NCBI GenBank assembly: GCA_021813685.1
Contig: JAKAJS010000174.1
Coordinates: 1-34,990, forward strand
From: Deltaproteobacteria bacterium
GTDB lineage: Bacteria; Desulfobacterota; Syntrophobacteria; Syntrophobacterales; Syntrophobacteraceae
Length of the DNA stretch: 34,990 nt
Direction of reading: 5' to 3'
How positions within the stretch are numbered: the first letter of the stretch is position 1; every line of letters starts with the position of its first letter. Made by a program: the position numbers and the translations under genes. The notes under the pieces are model-generated. The model was given only the letters and a program-made list of their open reading frames with translations, searched no databases and was not told where the DNA came from. Positions 8,149 through 16,461 of the stretch are shown here, one piece after another.

Positions 8149-9270
8149 ATGTACAAAAAGTTCCTTAAGAAATACATTTCCAAAAGTGACGTTAATATCT
8201 ACAAGGTATTCTGGCAGTTTAGTATGTCTAACGCCATTATTATTGTTGTTGATGATAATGATAAGTTTGTTGGAATAATTGGAAAAGATGATTTTCGAAA
8301 AGCATGGTCATCTCCAAATATCGATAAAATGACTGCAATTGACATTTGTAATCGTAATTGCACGCGTATCTTTGACGACCAGGATGTTTATGCCATGGGG
8401 CGAAACGTATTCGCTGATTTCGCTTTTAACAATATTCCTATAATAACGAGAGATGGTGATGTAATTGATGTTTTTACCAGGGAACGTGCATTCTATAGGC
8501 AACTGTATGTGGAAGAAAAGTTACCGCGTATGCATTATGCCACACAAATATGGGGTGCAGCCTATGAGGCGAAGAAGCTGGGCTATGACGCAATTAGTGT
8601 CATTGAATTCGGGGTTGCCGGCGGCAATGGTTTGATCAACTGTGAGTTCCACGCAAAAGAAATTATGCGAATTTTAAATATTGGCATCGATGTCTATGGC
8701 TTCGATAATGCGTGCGGTTTACCTGAAAGTAGTGATGGTTGCAAAGACATGGTCCATCTCTGGCCAAATGGCCTGTTTCAAATGGATAAGGCATTATTGG
8801 AAGATAGGCTTCAATTTGCAAAATTGGTGATAGGAGACATTAAGCATACGGCCGATATATTTTGTGATGAATACAACCCTGCACCGATCGGCACCATTCT
8901 CATCGATGTAGATTACTATTCTTCAACTGTGCCGGTATTAGGTATGCTTGAGAAGGATGATAGATTCTTTCTTCCGAGAATTTACATGTTTTTTGATGAT
9001 GTTGGTGCTTTTTATGAATTTTCAGGGGAGAACCTTGCGATAAAAGAGTTCAACCTGCGACATGAATTTCTGAAAATTTCACCGGAAAGTGTTGCACTTG
9101 AAGGAGTTGGTGGTTGGGTAGACGGGTTTGAGGGGTGGTCAGGGTGGGCGGCACCGACCAAACGTGTGAAGATGTGCCACAGGTTCAAGCATCCTCGCTA
9201 CACCCAGTCCCTTTACAATGCAAGTAAGGATAAATCCATCCAGGATGTGTGGACAACGACCCTGCGATAA
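8149..9270 (+). CDS. CBS-domain and methyltransferase-like fusion protein
   Basis: A 373-residue protein with two parts. Residues about 1-120 resemble a CBS pair: AIIIVVDDNDKFVGIIGKDD at 29-48, then NIPIITRDGDVIDVFTRE at 95-112. This is the style of CBS pair seen in front of sugar nucleotidyltransferases. Residues about 135-330 resemble a class I SAM methyltransferase of the TylF/MycF kind: VIEFGVAGGNGL at 151-162, GTILIDVDYYSS at 248-259, and FFDDV after it. A plausible job is methylation or another modification of a glycan, with the CBS part binding a nucleotide or acting in regulation; both are inferred. The start has AAAAGGA about 9 bases upstream. Base composition is AT-rich, unlike the flanking genes. 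Its stop overlaps the next start as TAATG. Confidence 0.65.
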   Translation: MYKKFLKKYISKSDVNIYKVFWQFSMSNAIIIVVDDNDKFVGIIGKDDFRKAWSSPNIDKMTAIDICNRNCTRIFDDQDVYAMGRNVFADFAFNNIPIITRDGDVIDVFTRERAFYRQLYVEEKLPRMHYATQIWGAAYEAKKLGYDAISVIEFGVAGGNGLINCEFHAKEIMRILNIGIDVYGFDNACGLPESSDGCKDMVHLWPNGLFQMDKALLEDRLQFAKLVIGDIKHTADIFCDEYNPAPIGTILIDVDYYSSTVPVLGMLEKDDRFFLPRIYMFFDDVGAFYEFSGENLAIKEFNLRHEFLKISPESVALEGVGGWVDGFEGWSGWAAPTKRVKMCHRFKHPRYTQSLYNASKDKSIQDVWTTTLR

Positions 9271-10358
9271 TGGAGGATGTGAGGGGGGTGAAGAACACAA
9301 CTTCGGAAAGTCGAATTTGTAAAACTCTTCCGGACGAGGATTTCGTTTCTCCTGACAAATCGGTCCTCACGGCGCTTAACGGCCGGAGGATCTTTGTAAC
9401 GGGGGGCACGGGCTTTATCGGCTCATGGGTTTTGGAGTATCTCTACAGGGAAAGCCGCAAGCACGGCCTGGAGGTCGAGGTGCAGCTCCTTAGCCGCGAT
9501 CCCCGCGCCTTCCTTAGGGCGAACCCGCACCTGGCAGGCTGGCGCTCGCTCTCCATGGTCTGCGGGGATGTGCGCAGCATCGCGGCCTCGGCCGTATCGG
9601 CGGACTGGGTTCTCCACGGAGCCACTCCCGCCAGCCGAATGCTAAACGAGTCAAACCCTCTGGAGATGGCCGACATCATTGTCGGGGGGACGAGGAACAG
9701 CCTGGAAATAGCGAGGCGCTGCGGGGCGAAGCGGTTTCTTTTTCTGAGCTCGGGGCTTGCCTACGGCAGCCAGCCCCCGGAACTCGATGCGCTGGTCGAG
9801 GAGCAAACGGGGCGGCTTAATTCCCTCGACCCCAAGGCGGCCTACGGAAACGCAAAACATTTCGCAGAGCACCTGTGCATCCAGTACGGCATTTCTTTCG
9901 GCTTCGAGGTCTCTATCGCCCGTCTCTTTGCTTTTCTGGGACCGCTGTTGCCGTTGGATGCACATTTCGCAGCAGGCAATTTCATTCGGGACGGTCTGGA
10001 GGGGCGCACCATCCGCGTAGAGGGAGACGGCACTCCGCTGCGAACCTATCTGCATGCCGGGGAACTCGCCCGCTGGCTGTGGACTTTGTTTGCCCGAGGG
10101 CGCCCCGGCCAAATCTACAACGTGGGATCGGATGAAATCGTAAGCATCCGGGAATTGGCCGAGCGGGTGGGGCGACTTTGTGGGGTGGGCGTAGAGATTG
10201 CCGGAACACCAGCGCCCGGGAGGCTTCCTCCGCGCTATGTCCCGGACGTGCGAAAGGCAGGGCAGGAATTGGGGCTCCGTCCGCTCTGGAATCTCGAGGA
10301 GTCTTTGTGCAGGACCCTCGCCTGGCATCGAGGAAGAATCGAGGAGAATCCCGCATGA
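9270..10358 (+). CDS. Extended SDR nucleotide-sugar epimerase/dehydratase/reductase
   Basis: An extended SDR of about 362 residues with the NAD(P) loop GGTGFIG at 45-51, LSSGLAYGS, and the catalytic Y192-x3-K196 (YGNAK). It is neither a canonical CDP-glucose 4,6-dehydratase (no GHTGFKG) nor a clear GalE. Placed directly before a YerE-like ThDP enzyme, it may be the reductase or epimerase acting on the branched sugar (YerF-like role), an inference from position. The start is uncertain: ATG 9270 overlaps the previous stop, GTG 9249 lies inside the previous gene, and GTG 9288 has a GGAGG upstream. All precede the Rossmann fold. The 3' end overlaps the next gene as ATGA, so the two are probably coupled. 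Confidence 0.8.
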   Translation: MEDVRGVKNTTSESRICKTLPDEDFVSPDKSVLTALNGRRIFVTGGTGFIGSWVLEYLYRESRKHGLEVEVQLLSRDPRAFLRANPHLAGWRSLSMVCGDVRSIAASAVSADWVLHGATPASRMLNESNPLEMADIIVGGTRNSLEIARRCGAKRFLFLSSGLAYGSQPPELDALVEEQTGRLNSLDPKAAYGNAKHFAEHLCIQYGISFGFEVSIARLFAFLGPLLPLDAHFAAGNFIRDGLEGRTIRVEGDGTPLRTYLHAGELARWLWTLFARGRPGQIYNVGSDEIVSIRELAERVGRLCGVGVEIAGTPAPGRLPPRYVPDVRKAGQELGLRPLWNLEESLCRTLAWHRGRIEENPA

Positions 10359-12175
10359 AGCTTCGCGTTGCAGACTACATAGCCAACACTCTAGTCGCGC
10401 ACGGGATAGGCGATGTATTTCTAGTCACGGGAGGGGGCGCCATGCACCTGAACGACGCCTTGGGTCATCATCCCGGGCTTCGCTACTGGCCCTGTCACCA
10501 CGAACAGGCATGTGCGATGGCCGCTGAGGCTTATTTTCGCGCCACGCGGCGGATGGCCGCTGTCAATGTCACAACCGGCCCGGGCGGGACCAACGCCATA
10601 ACGGGAGTATACGGAGCGTTTGTGGACTCCCAGGCCATGATAGTAATTTCGGGCCAGGTGAAATGGGAGACCTGTGTGCGCTCCACCGGTCTGCCGCTGC
10701 GCCAACTGGGAGACCAGGAGGCCGATATTGTCTCGATGGTGGCGCCGGTGACCAAATACGCAGTCATGGTTACCGAGCCGCGGGGGGTCCGCTATCATCT
10801 GGAAAGGGCGCTGCACCTGGCCATGCAGGGACGCCCCGGCCCTGTCTGGCTCGATATTCCGATAAACGTGCAGGGCGCGGAGGTCGCTCCTCATGAGCTT
10901 GTGGCTTATGACCCTGCGGAAGACGACGGTCGGATTCCCGGGCCCGAGGGAGCACGGCAGGGCGCAGGCCGTGTGATCGAGGAGTTGCGTTCGGCAAAAA
11001 GGCCCGTGATCCTCGCGGGGTCCGGGATATGGACCGCGGGAGCCGAAGAGCTGTTCCGGATTCTTGTCGATCGCCTGGAGCTGCCGTTCGTAACTGCTTT
11101 TAACGGCCATGACCTGATTGCTTCGACACATCCCCGGCTGGCGGGTCGCCAGGGCGCCATCGGGGACCGCTCGGGGAATCTGGCGGTTCAAAACTCCGAT
11201 TTTCTCCTGATTTTGGGCAGCCGCATGAACATCCGGCAGATCGGCTACAATTGGACGCAATTCGCCCCGGTAGCCCGCAAAGCGATGGTGGACATAGACG
11301 ATGCGGAACTGCGAAAACCGACCCTGGACCTGGAGCTGCCCATACATGGAGATGTGAAGACATTCCTGGAGGCGCTGCTGGAAGGGCTCGATGGAGAACC
11401 GATGCCGAAGGCGCACTGCGAATACCTTGAGTGGTGCAGGAAGCGGGCGGCCGCCTACCCTGTGGTGCTGCCGACTTATCTGGCGAGGGAGGCTCCTGTC
11501 AATCCCTATGTGTTTATGGATAAGCTCTTCGAACTGCTCGTCGAGGGCGACCTGGTCGTCACCGCCAACGGGACGGCCTGCATAGCGGCTTTCCAGGCGG
11601 GAAAAACCAAAGCCCGCCAGCGCCTTTTCTCAAACTCCGGCAGCGCCCCCATGGGCTTCGATCTGCCCGGCGCCATAGGCGCGGCGGTGGCGACCGGAGC
11701 CGGGCGTATCATCTGCCTGGCGGGCGACGGCAGCATAATGATGAATATACAGGAGCTCCAGACTATCAGCCACCATCGCCTGCCTGTAAAAATCTTCCTT
11801 TTGAACAACGACGGATATCATTCGATTCGCCAGACTCAGCGAAACTACTTCCGGGAACCGGAGGTCGGGATCGGCCCGGGGAGCGGAGTAGGGTTTCCCG
11901 ATTTTCGCCTTGTGGCGCAGGCACATGGATTGGCCTACGCGCGGATCGCGCGCCACTCGGACATGGAGGCGGTCATTGCAGCGCAGCTTGCAGAAAAGGG
12001 TGCGACATTCTGTGAAGTGCACATAGACCCCGAACAGCCTTTCGCACCCCGACTGGCATCAAGATTGCTTCCAGATGGGCGCATGGTGAGCGCCTCTCTC
12101 GACGACCTGGCGCCGTTTCTCGGACCCGAAGAGCTACAGGAGAACACCCTGTACATGCATCCGAAATCATCCTAA
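10355..12175 (+). CDS. Thiamine-diphosphate-dependent carboligase, YerE/acetolactate-synthase-like
   Basis: This 606-residue protein has the three-domain layout of ThDP enzymes. The N-terminal domain has the cofactor-activating glutamate E50 in HHEQACAMAAEAY. A central domain follows, and the C-terminal domain holds the ThDP/Mg motif GDGS-x24-NND at 457-486. The opening MKLRVADYIANTL is typical of the acetolactate-synthase homologues of O-antigen clusters. YerE of that type transfers an acetyl unit from pyruvate to C4 of CDP-4-keto-3,6-dideoxyglucose. With rfbF- and rfbH-type genes in the same cluster, this role is more likely here than branched-chain amino-acid synthesis. The ATG at 10355 overlaps the preceding stop (ATGA); the longer open frame upstream is not needed. 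Confidence 0.86.
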   Translation: MKLRVADYIANTLVAHGIGDVFLVTGGGAMHLNDALGHHPGLRYWPCHHEQACAMAAEAYFRATRRMAAVNVTTGPGGTNAITGVYGAFVDSQAMIVISGQVKWETCVRSTGLPLRQLGDQEADIVSMVAPVTKYAVMVTEPRGVRYHLERALHLAMQGRPGPVWLDIPINVQGAEVAPHELVAYDPAEDDGRIPGPEGARQGAGRVIEELRSAKRPVILAGSGIWTAGAEELFRILVDRLELPFVTAFNGHDLIASTHPRLAGRQGAIGDRSGNLAVQNSDFLLILGSRMNIRQIGYNWTQFAPVARKAMVDIDDAELRKPTLDLELPIHGDVKTFLEALLEGLDGEPMPKAHCEYLEWCRKRAAAYPVVLPTYLAREAPVNPYVFMDKLFELLVEGDLVVTANGTACIAAFQAGKTKARQRLFSNSGSAPMGFDLPGAIGAAVATGAGRIICLAGDGSIMMNIQELQTISHHRLPVKIFLLNNDGYHSIRQTQRNYFREPEVGIGPGSGVGFPDFRLVAQAHGLAYARIARHSDMEAVIAAQLAEKGATFCEVHIDPEQPFAPRLASRLLPDGRMVSASLDDLAPFLGPEELQENTLYMHPKSS

Positions 12176-12190
12176 CAGCCGGGAGATTTT

Positions 12191-13297
12191 ATGGCTATTA
12201 CGCTGGCGCACCCGCAGATCAATCGCGATCTTTTCGAGGATCTCTTCGTCCTTGAACTGGCCAACAACCATTGGGGAAACGTAAAACGAGGCATCGAGAT
12301 CATCCGGCAGTTCAACCGGGTTGTCCGGTACAATAACGTCAGGGCGGCCATCAAGTTCCAGTTGCGGGACGTGGAGACCTTCATTCACAAAGATTTTTCA
12401 TCACGTGCGGACATACGGTATATCAAAAAGACAGTCGATACGCGACTTAGGCCTCAGGATTTCGCAACGCTCGTCAATTACACGCGCGATAAGGCGATGA
12501 TCCCCATGGCCACCGCCTTCGATGAACGATCGGTGGACCTGTGCGTCGATCTGTGTCTCGATATAATCAAGCTGGCAAGCTCGGACATTAACGACTGGTT
12601 TCTCCTGGAAAAGATCGCCCAGACCAAAAAGCCCGTCATCGCATCCACCGGTGGTTCCTCTCTAAAAGACACCGACGACCTCGTCGCCTTTTTCGCCAAC
12701 CGAAACATTCCCCTTGCTGTGAATCATTGTGTTTCGCTCTACCCCACCGAAGACCATGAACTGGACATGAATCAGATCGACTTTTTACGCAGCCGCTATC
12801 CTAAAAACACCATCGGGTTTTCCAGCCACGAGTACGGGGACTGGACCGCTTCGATGCTTATAGCCTACGCTAAAGGCGCCAGGACCTTCGAACGGCACAT
12901 CGATATCGAGGCCGACGGGATACCCGTGAGTCCCTATTGCTCCCTGCCGCACCAGGCGGATATATGGTTCAAGGCATTCAAGAAGGCCAAGCAGATGTGC
13001 GGCACTCCTGGCATCCAGAAAAGGATTCCGCCGGCACGGGAAATCGAGTATCTCGATGCGCTCGTGCGCGGAATCTACCTTAGACATGATCTACCGGAAG
13101 GTCATGTCGTGCAGCACAACGATATCTACCTGGCGATTCCGCTCCAGAAGGGGCAGCTTTCGTGTCGGGAGTGGTTTGCGGACCTGAGGCTTGCCAGACC
13201 CCTTAAAAGACATGATCCCCTCAAGCTCGACGACTTGGCGGACCCTTATTCCCACTCGCCCGATCTTCTGGAAGTTATACGGAAGAGGGGGCTGTAG
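12191..13297 (+). CDS. NeuB-family synthase (N-acetylneuraminate synthase-like)
   Basis: A 368-residue protein with a NeuB TIM-barrel (ELANNHWGN near residues 19-27, AIKFQLRD, IKLASSDINDW, PVIASTGGS, FSSHEYGD). A C-terminal SAF/antifreeze-like domain follows at about 300-368 (GIYLRHDLPEGHVVQHNDIY). NeuB enzymes condense phosphoenolpyruvate with an aldose such as ManNAc to give a nine-carbon 2-keto acid. No NeuC epimerase and no CMP-sugar synthetase lie in the window, so the substrate may not be ManNAc. The gene follows the ThDP enzyme by 15 bases with GGGAG as ribosome site. It is the last gene of the plus-strand run, ahead of a terminator. Confidence 0.86.
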   Translation: MAITLAHPQINRDLFEDLFVLELANNHWGNVKRGIEIIRQFNRVVRYNNVRAAIKFQLRDVETFIHKDFSSRADIRYIKKTVDTRLRPQDFATLVNYTRDKAMIPMATAFDERSVDLCVDLCLDIIKLASSDINDWFLLEKIAQTKKPVIASTGGSSLKDTDDLVAFFANRNIPLAVNHCVSLYPTEDHELDMNQIDFLRSRYPKNTIGFSSHEYGDWTASMLIAYAKGARTFERHIDIEADGIPVSPYCSLPHQADIWFKAFKKAKQMCGTPGIQKRIPPAREIEYLDALVRGIYLRHDLPEGHVVQHNDIYLAIPLQKGQLSCREWFADLRLARPLKRHDPLKLDDLADPYSHSPDLLEVIRKRGL

Positions 13298-13339
13298 ACG
13301 TGGCGGATAAGAAGCGAAGCGTCTATTGAACCGCGCAGG

Positions 13340-13368
13340 GGCGGGTGGGGAGAGCCCCCGCCAATTTT
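13340..13368 (+). terminator. Rho-independent terminator ending the plus-strand glycan operon
   Basis: A GC-rich stem (about 8 bp with one bulged T: GGCGGG..GG against CCCCCGCC) and a short loop are followed by AATTTT. It sits 43 bases after the NeuB-like gene and just before the convergent glycosyltransferase. On the minus strand no T-run follows the stem, so it serves the plus strand only. Confidence 0.6.
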
Positions 13369-13380
13369 AAAGCAAAGCAC

Positions 13381-15660
13381 TCACTTTCTCAGGATTGGCT
13401 TGGTGCCGAGCAGTTGTAGCCGGGTGCTCACCAGTTTGAAGATTTGCTCCCAGGAGTAGCGGGCGCGTATGTGTTGCGACACGGCAATTGCCTTGGCGAT
13501 TGCCTGAGTTCTGTCCCCGTAGACTTCTTTCAGCAACGAAACCAAGGCCCCTTCCTCAGGCTCCAAAACCCAGCCGGCGCCGCCCGCAAGCCTTAGATCC
13601 GGCGGGACGAATTCCCGGCGTACGGATGGGATCGGGAAAAACAGGCCCGGGGGGCAGAAATCGTCGGCAGGTCCACCAGCGGTTGCGATCACCGGGATTC
13701 CGCAGGCCATCGCTTCGAGAACCGGCAAGCCGAACCCTTCGGCACGATACGGGTAAACCAGGCAGTCGCAGGTATTGTAGAGCCTTCTTCTGCGGCCGGC
13801 GTCAACAGGCCCCGTATACTGAATGATTTCGGGCGCATTCGGATCGTTTTGCGTTCTCCGGATTGCCTTGTAAATGTCTTGGTCGTCTGAAATCGCATGC
13901 TGGGCGGGGTCCATAATGACGAGGGCCACACCGTCGCTTTTGGTAAACGCCTTCCGGCAGGCGTTCAGGAGAATATCGATACCCTTTTCCCATATGGGCG
14001 GGCCGGGAAACAGAAACCTGAATTTTTCCGGTTTTCTTCGGTCGCGTTCCTCGACCGGACAAAACAAATCGGCGTCGATGCCGGGAGGTATGACGACCAG
14101 GCGCTCGGACGGAACACCGCTTGCCAGAAAGGCTTTTTGAACATGCCTGCCTGGAACCCAAATTTCATCAACCAGGGAAGCAATGGGTTCGACCCAATAT
14201 TCGGGAATTCTTCCATATTCCCAGGACTGCATCATCACCCAGCGTCCCCTGGGGGGGGGAGCGAAAAGGGGGGGCGACTGGTTTCGCACATGGACGTCGG
14301 CAGTTGCAGAAAGGATTTTAGAAGCCGGGCTTTCGGTGTCTTTGTCGGATGAAATAATCGAGACTTCGTGGCCGGCATCGAGCAAGCGGCGGCTCAGTTC
14401 CCTGTTGAGCGAAGAGCGGCAGTCGCCAGAGAATTGAGGCCCTTCCCACACTATTCTTATGGCCGGCTTACGGGGGCGGTTGCGTGCAGGCAAGCTTCTT
14501 TTGTATTCCCACCCGGCGTTGATGGCCTCAATCGCCCCCTTTGCGGCAGCGGCCGGAGAAAGCACCCAGGCCGTCGCCCGGGACATCTTTCTCCTTCTTT
14601 CCGTTTCAGGCATATCATAGGCCCGACGCATGGCGTTTCGAACATCTCTTACGTGCAGCCCGGCCATAAAAGCCTCTTTATGATGGGGCTGGTATTGCAG
14701 CATGTCCCCGGTTAACCGGTACCTGGCATTCGGGTCCACTGCTATGCCGATATAGGGTCCATCGGTTCCGATATTATATCCAAGACCTTCGGGAATAATC
14801 ACCAGTCGCTGTCTGGCCCAGGCCTCGCTCAACGGGGCCGTCGGCGTGGTATCGGTTGAAATGTACATGCTGCAGCTGTCGATCAAACGGACGATGTCGG
14901 TTCTTCGCCCCAGTTTGTCGTCAATCACGAGCGCGGCATCGGATCCCGTCTTTTGGCGAAGTCGGTCGACAAGATCGCGAAGGTCCCGTTCCGGTTTGCC
15001 GGGCACGGGGTGCCAGGGCGGGTAGTTGACCTTCAAGTAGAGTTCGACATCGCCATTTCCTTTGAATTCTTCGAAATAGGCCTCGATTAACACATCCCAG
15101 CGTCGTCTTGGCTGAAACATGGCGATGGACAAAAAGCGGAAACGCTCGGCGGAGGGTTCAAGACTTGGGGGGGCTAGTATCGGGTTTTCCAGCCAGGGAT
15201 TCGGCCAGAAAACGACTCTGATTTTTTCGGCAGGCACACCCGCCTTAGTGAAGACCTCCCGTTCTTTTCCTGTTAGAAGCCATATCTGATCGATTTGTTC
15301 GAATACCTCCAGCCATTCGGTCGGGGGGAGATTGCCCTGAGCGCTGCTGTCAAAGGTGGTGGCCATAATCCGCAGTGCAGGCTCGGGCAGTTCCACCGTC
15401 AACCAGTTTCTGCTGGGCACGTGCGAAACAATGTAGGTGACAGGGGGAACGACCGGCGTTGTCTCCAGCAATTTCATGAGAGCGAGGTCGCAATCGTCTA
15501 TGCCGAACTCGATTTCATTTACGGGTAGGACTCGGATTCGGACGCCCGCATGGTAGAGTGCTGAAACAAAGGTGCGCGCCGCACAACCGTAGCCGCTCCG
15601 GTTCCAGAAAGGCGCCAGCCAGACCAGCGTCCCTGCGGGCGCATCAGATTGCCGGTCCAC
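13381..15660 (-). CDS. Tandem double-domain GT-B glycosyltransferase (GT4-like)
   Basis: A 759-residue protein that reads as two GT-B glycosyltransferases in one chain. The first (about 1-395) has SGYGCAAR near the N-terminus, RFRFLSIAMFQPRRRWD, and a GT4-like APLSEAWARQRLVI nucleotide-binding end. The second (about 405-759) has IPPGIDADLF, FRFLFPGPPIWEKGIDILL, and the classical EGFGLPVLEAMACGIPV E-x7-E motif at about 640-655. It probably adds two sugars in the surface glycan, or one half has another role. The first half lacks a clean E-x7-E and may be degenerate. The start is a GTG at 15660 with AGGAG 6 bases upstream. It follows the rfbF-type gene by 30 bases, so the two are probably co-transcribed. 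Confidence 0.87.
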   Translation of the reverse strand: MDRQSDAPAGTLVWLAPFWNRSGYGCAARTFVSALYHAGVRIRVLPVNEIEFGIDDCDLALMKLLETTPVVPPVTYIVSHVPSRNWLTVELPEPALRIMATTFDSSAQGNLPPTEWLEVFEQIDQIWLLTGKEREVFTKAGVPAEKIRVVFWPNPWLENPILAPPSLEPSAERFRFLSIAMFQPRRRWDVLIEAYFEEFKGNGDVELYLKVNYPPWHPVPGKPERDLRDLVDRLRQKTGSDAALVIDDKLGRRTDIVRLIDSCSMYISTDTTPTAPLSEAWARQRLVIIPEGLGYNIGTDGPYIGIAVDPNARYRLTGDMLQYQPHHKEAFMAGLHVRDVRNAMRRAYDMPETERRRKMSRATAWVLSPAAAAKGAIEAINAGWEYKRSLPARNRPRKPAIRIVWEGPQFSGDCRSSLNRELSRRLLDAGHEVSIISSDKDTESPASKILSATADVHVRNQSPPLFAPPPRGRWVMMQSWEYGRIPEYWVEPIASLVDEIWVPGRHVQKAFLASGVPSERLVVIPPGIDADLFCPVEERDRRKPEKFRFLFPGPPIWEKGIDILLNACRKAFTKSDGVALVIMDPAQHAISDDQDIYKAIRRTQNDPNAPEIIQYTGPVDAGRRRRLYNTCDCLVYPYRAEGFGLPVLEAMACGIPVIATAGGPADDFCPPGLFFPIPSVRREFVPPDLRLAGGAGWVLEPEEGALVSLLKEVYGDRTQAIAKAIAVSQHIRARYSWEQIFKLVSTRLQLLGTKPILRK

Positions 15661-15690
15661 TGCGAACTCCTGAGAAAATCAACGATGGGT

Positions 15691-16461
15691 TCAAACCTGC
15701 TCCCTCCATGCCACATTTCCCGACGCCCATAGATTCTCGAGCATGTGCACATCTCTCATCGTATCCATGCACTGCCAGAATCCTTCATGCCTGAAGGCGG
15801 CCAATTGATTGCCACGCGTCAGGCGGTCCATGGGCGCTTGCTCGAAAGGTTCATCGTCGCGGGGAATGAAATTGACTATTTCAGGATCGAGGACAAAGAA
15901 GCCTCCGTTTATCCACCCTTCCCCCGTCTGCGGCTTTTCGGCAAAGGCTGCTACATCGTCGCCTTCAAAGGTGAGGCCGCCGAAGCGCGCCGGAGGACGA
16001 ACGGCTGTCACCGTGGCTATTTTTTCGTGACTTCGGTGGAATTCGATCAGTCTGTTAATATTTATATTGCCAACTCCGTCCCCGTAGGTCAGCAGGAAAG
16101 GCTCCCTGCCGATGTATTCGGCAATTCGTCTTACTCGCCCTCCAGTCTCGGTTCTGGCCCCCGTGTCGAGCAGATGCACCGTCCAGTCCTCGGCGTGCTG
16201 GTTGTGTACCGTGAGGTCGCCGGTGGCGAGTCGTACCGTCAGGCTGCACGTTCTGGCCCTGTAGTTTATGAAATAATCCTTAATCATCTCCCCCTTATAC
16301 CCGAGGGCGACCACGAATTCGGTAAATCCGTAGTCGGCAAATCCCCTCATGATATGCCAGAGGATAGGCTTTCCACCGATTTCAACCATTGGCTTGGGCT
16401 TGACTACGGTTTCCTCGGAAAGCCGGGTGCCCAATCCGCCCGCCAAAATTCCAACTTTCAT
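15691..16461 (-). CDS. rfbF: Glucose-1-phosphate cytidylyltransferase
   Basis: A 256-residue nucleotidyltransferase, the normal length for RfbF/DdhA. It begins MKVGILAGGLGTRLSEE with the GGxGTR loop, then KPKPMVEIGGKPILWHIM, LTYGDGV and GEGWINGGFFV, all typical of the CDP-glucose family. It converts glucose-1-phosphate and CTP to CDP-glucose, the entry to CDP-3,6-dideoxyhexoses. This supports a CDP-sugar substrate for the E1 enzyme at 3915. The ATG at 16461 was chosen because the conserved N-terminus starts there and GAGGGGCGG lies just upstream. The frame is open for another 131 codons, but that stretch is not family-like. Confidence 0.93.
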   Translation of the reverse strand: MKVGILAGGLGTRLSEETVVKPKPMVEIGGKPILWHIMRGFADYGFTEFVVALGYKGEMIKDYFINYRARTCSLTVRLATGDLTVHNQHAEDWTVHLLDTGARTETGGRVRRIAEYIGREPFLLTYGDGVGNININRLIEFHRSHEKIATVTAVRPPARFGGLTFEGDDVAAFAEKPQTGEGWINGGFFVLDPEIVNFIPRDDEPFEQAPMDRLTRGNQLAAFRHEGFWQCMDTMRDVHMLENLWASGNVAWREQV

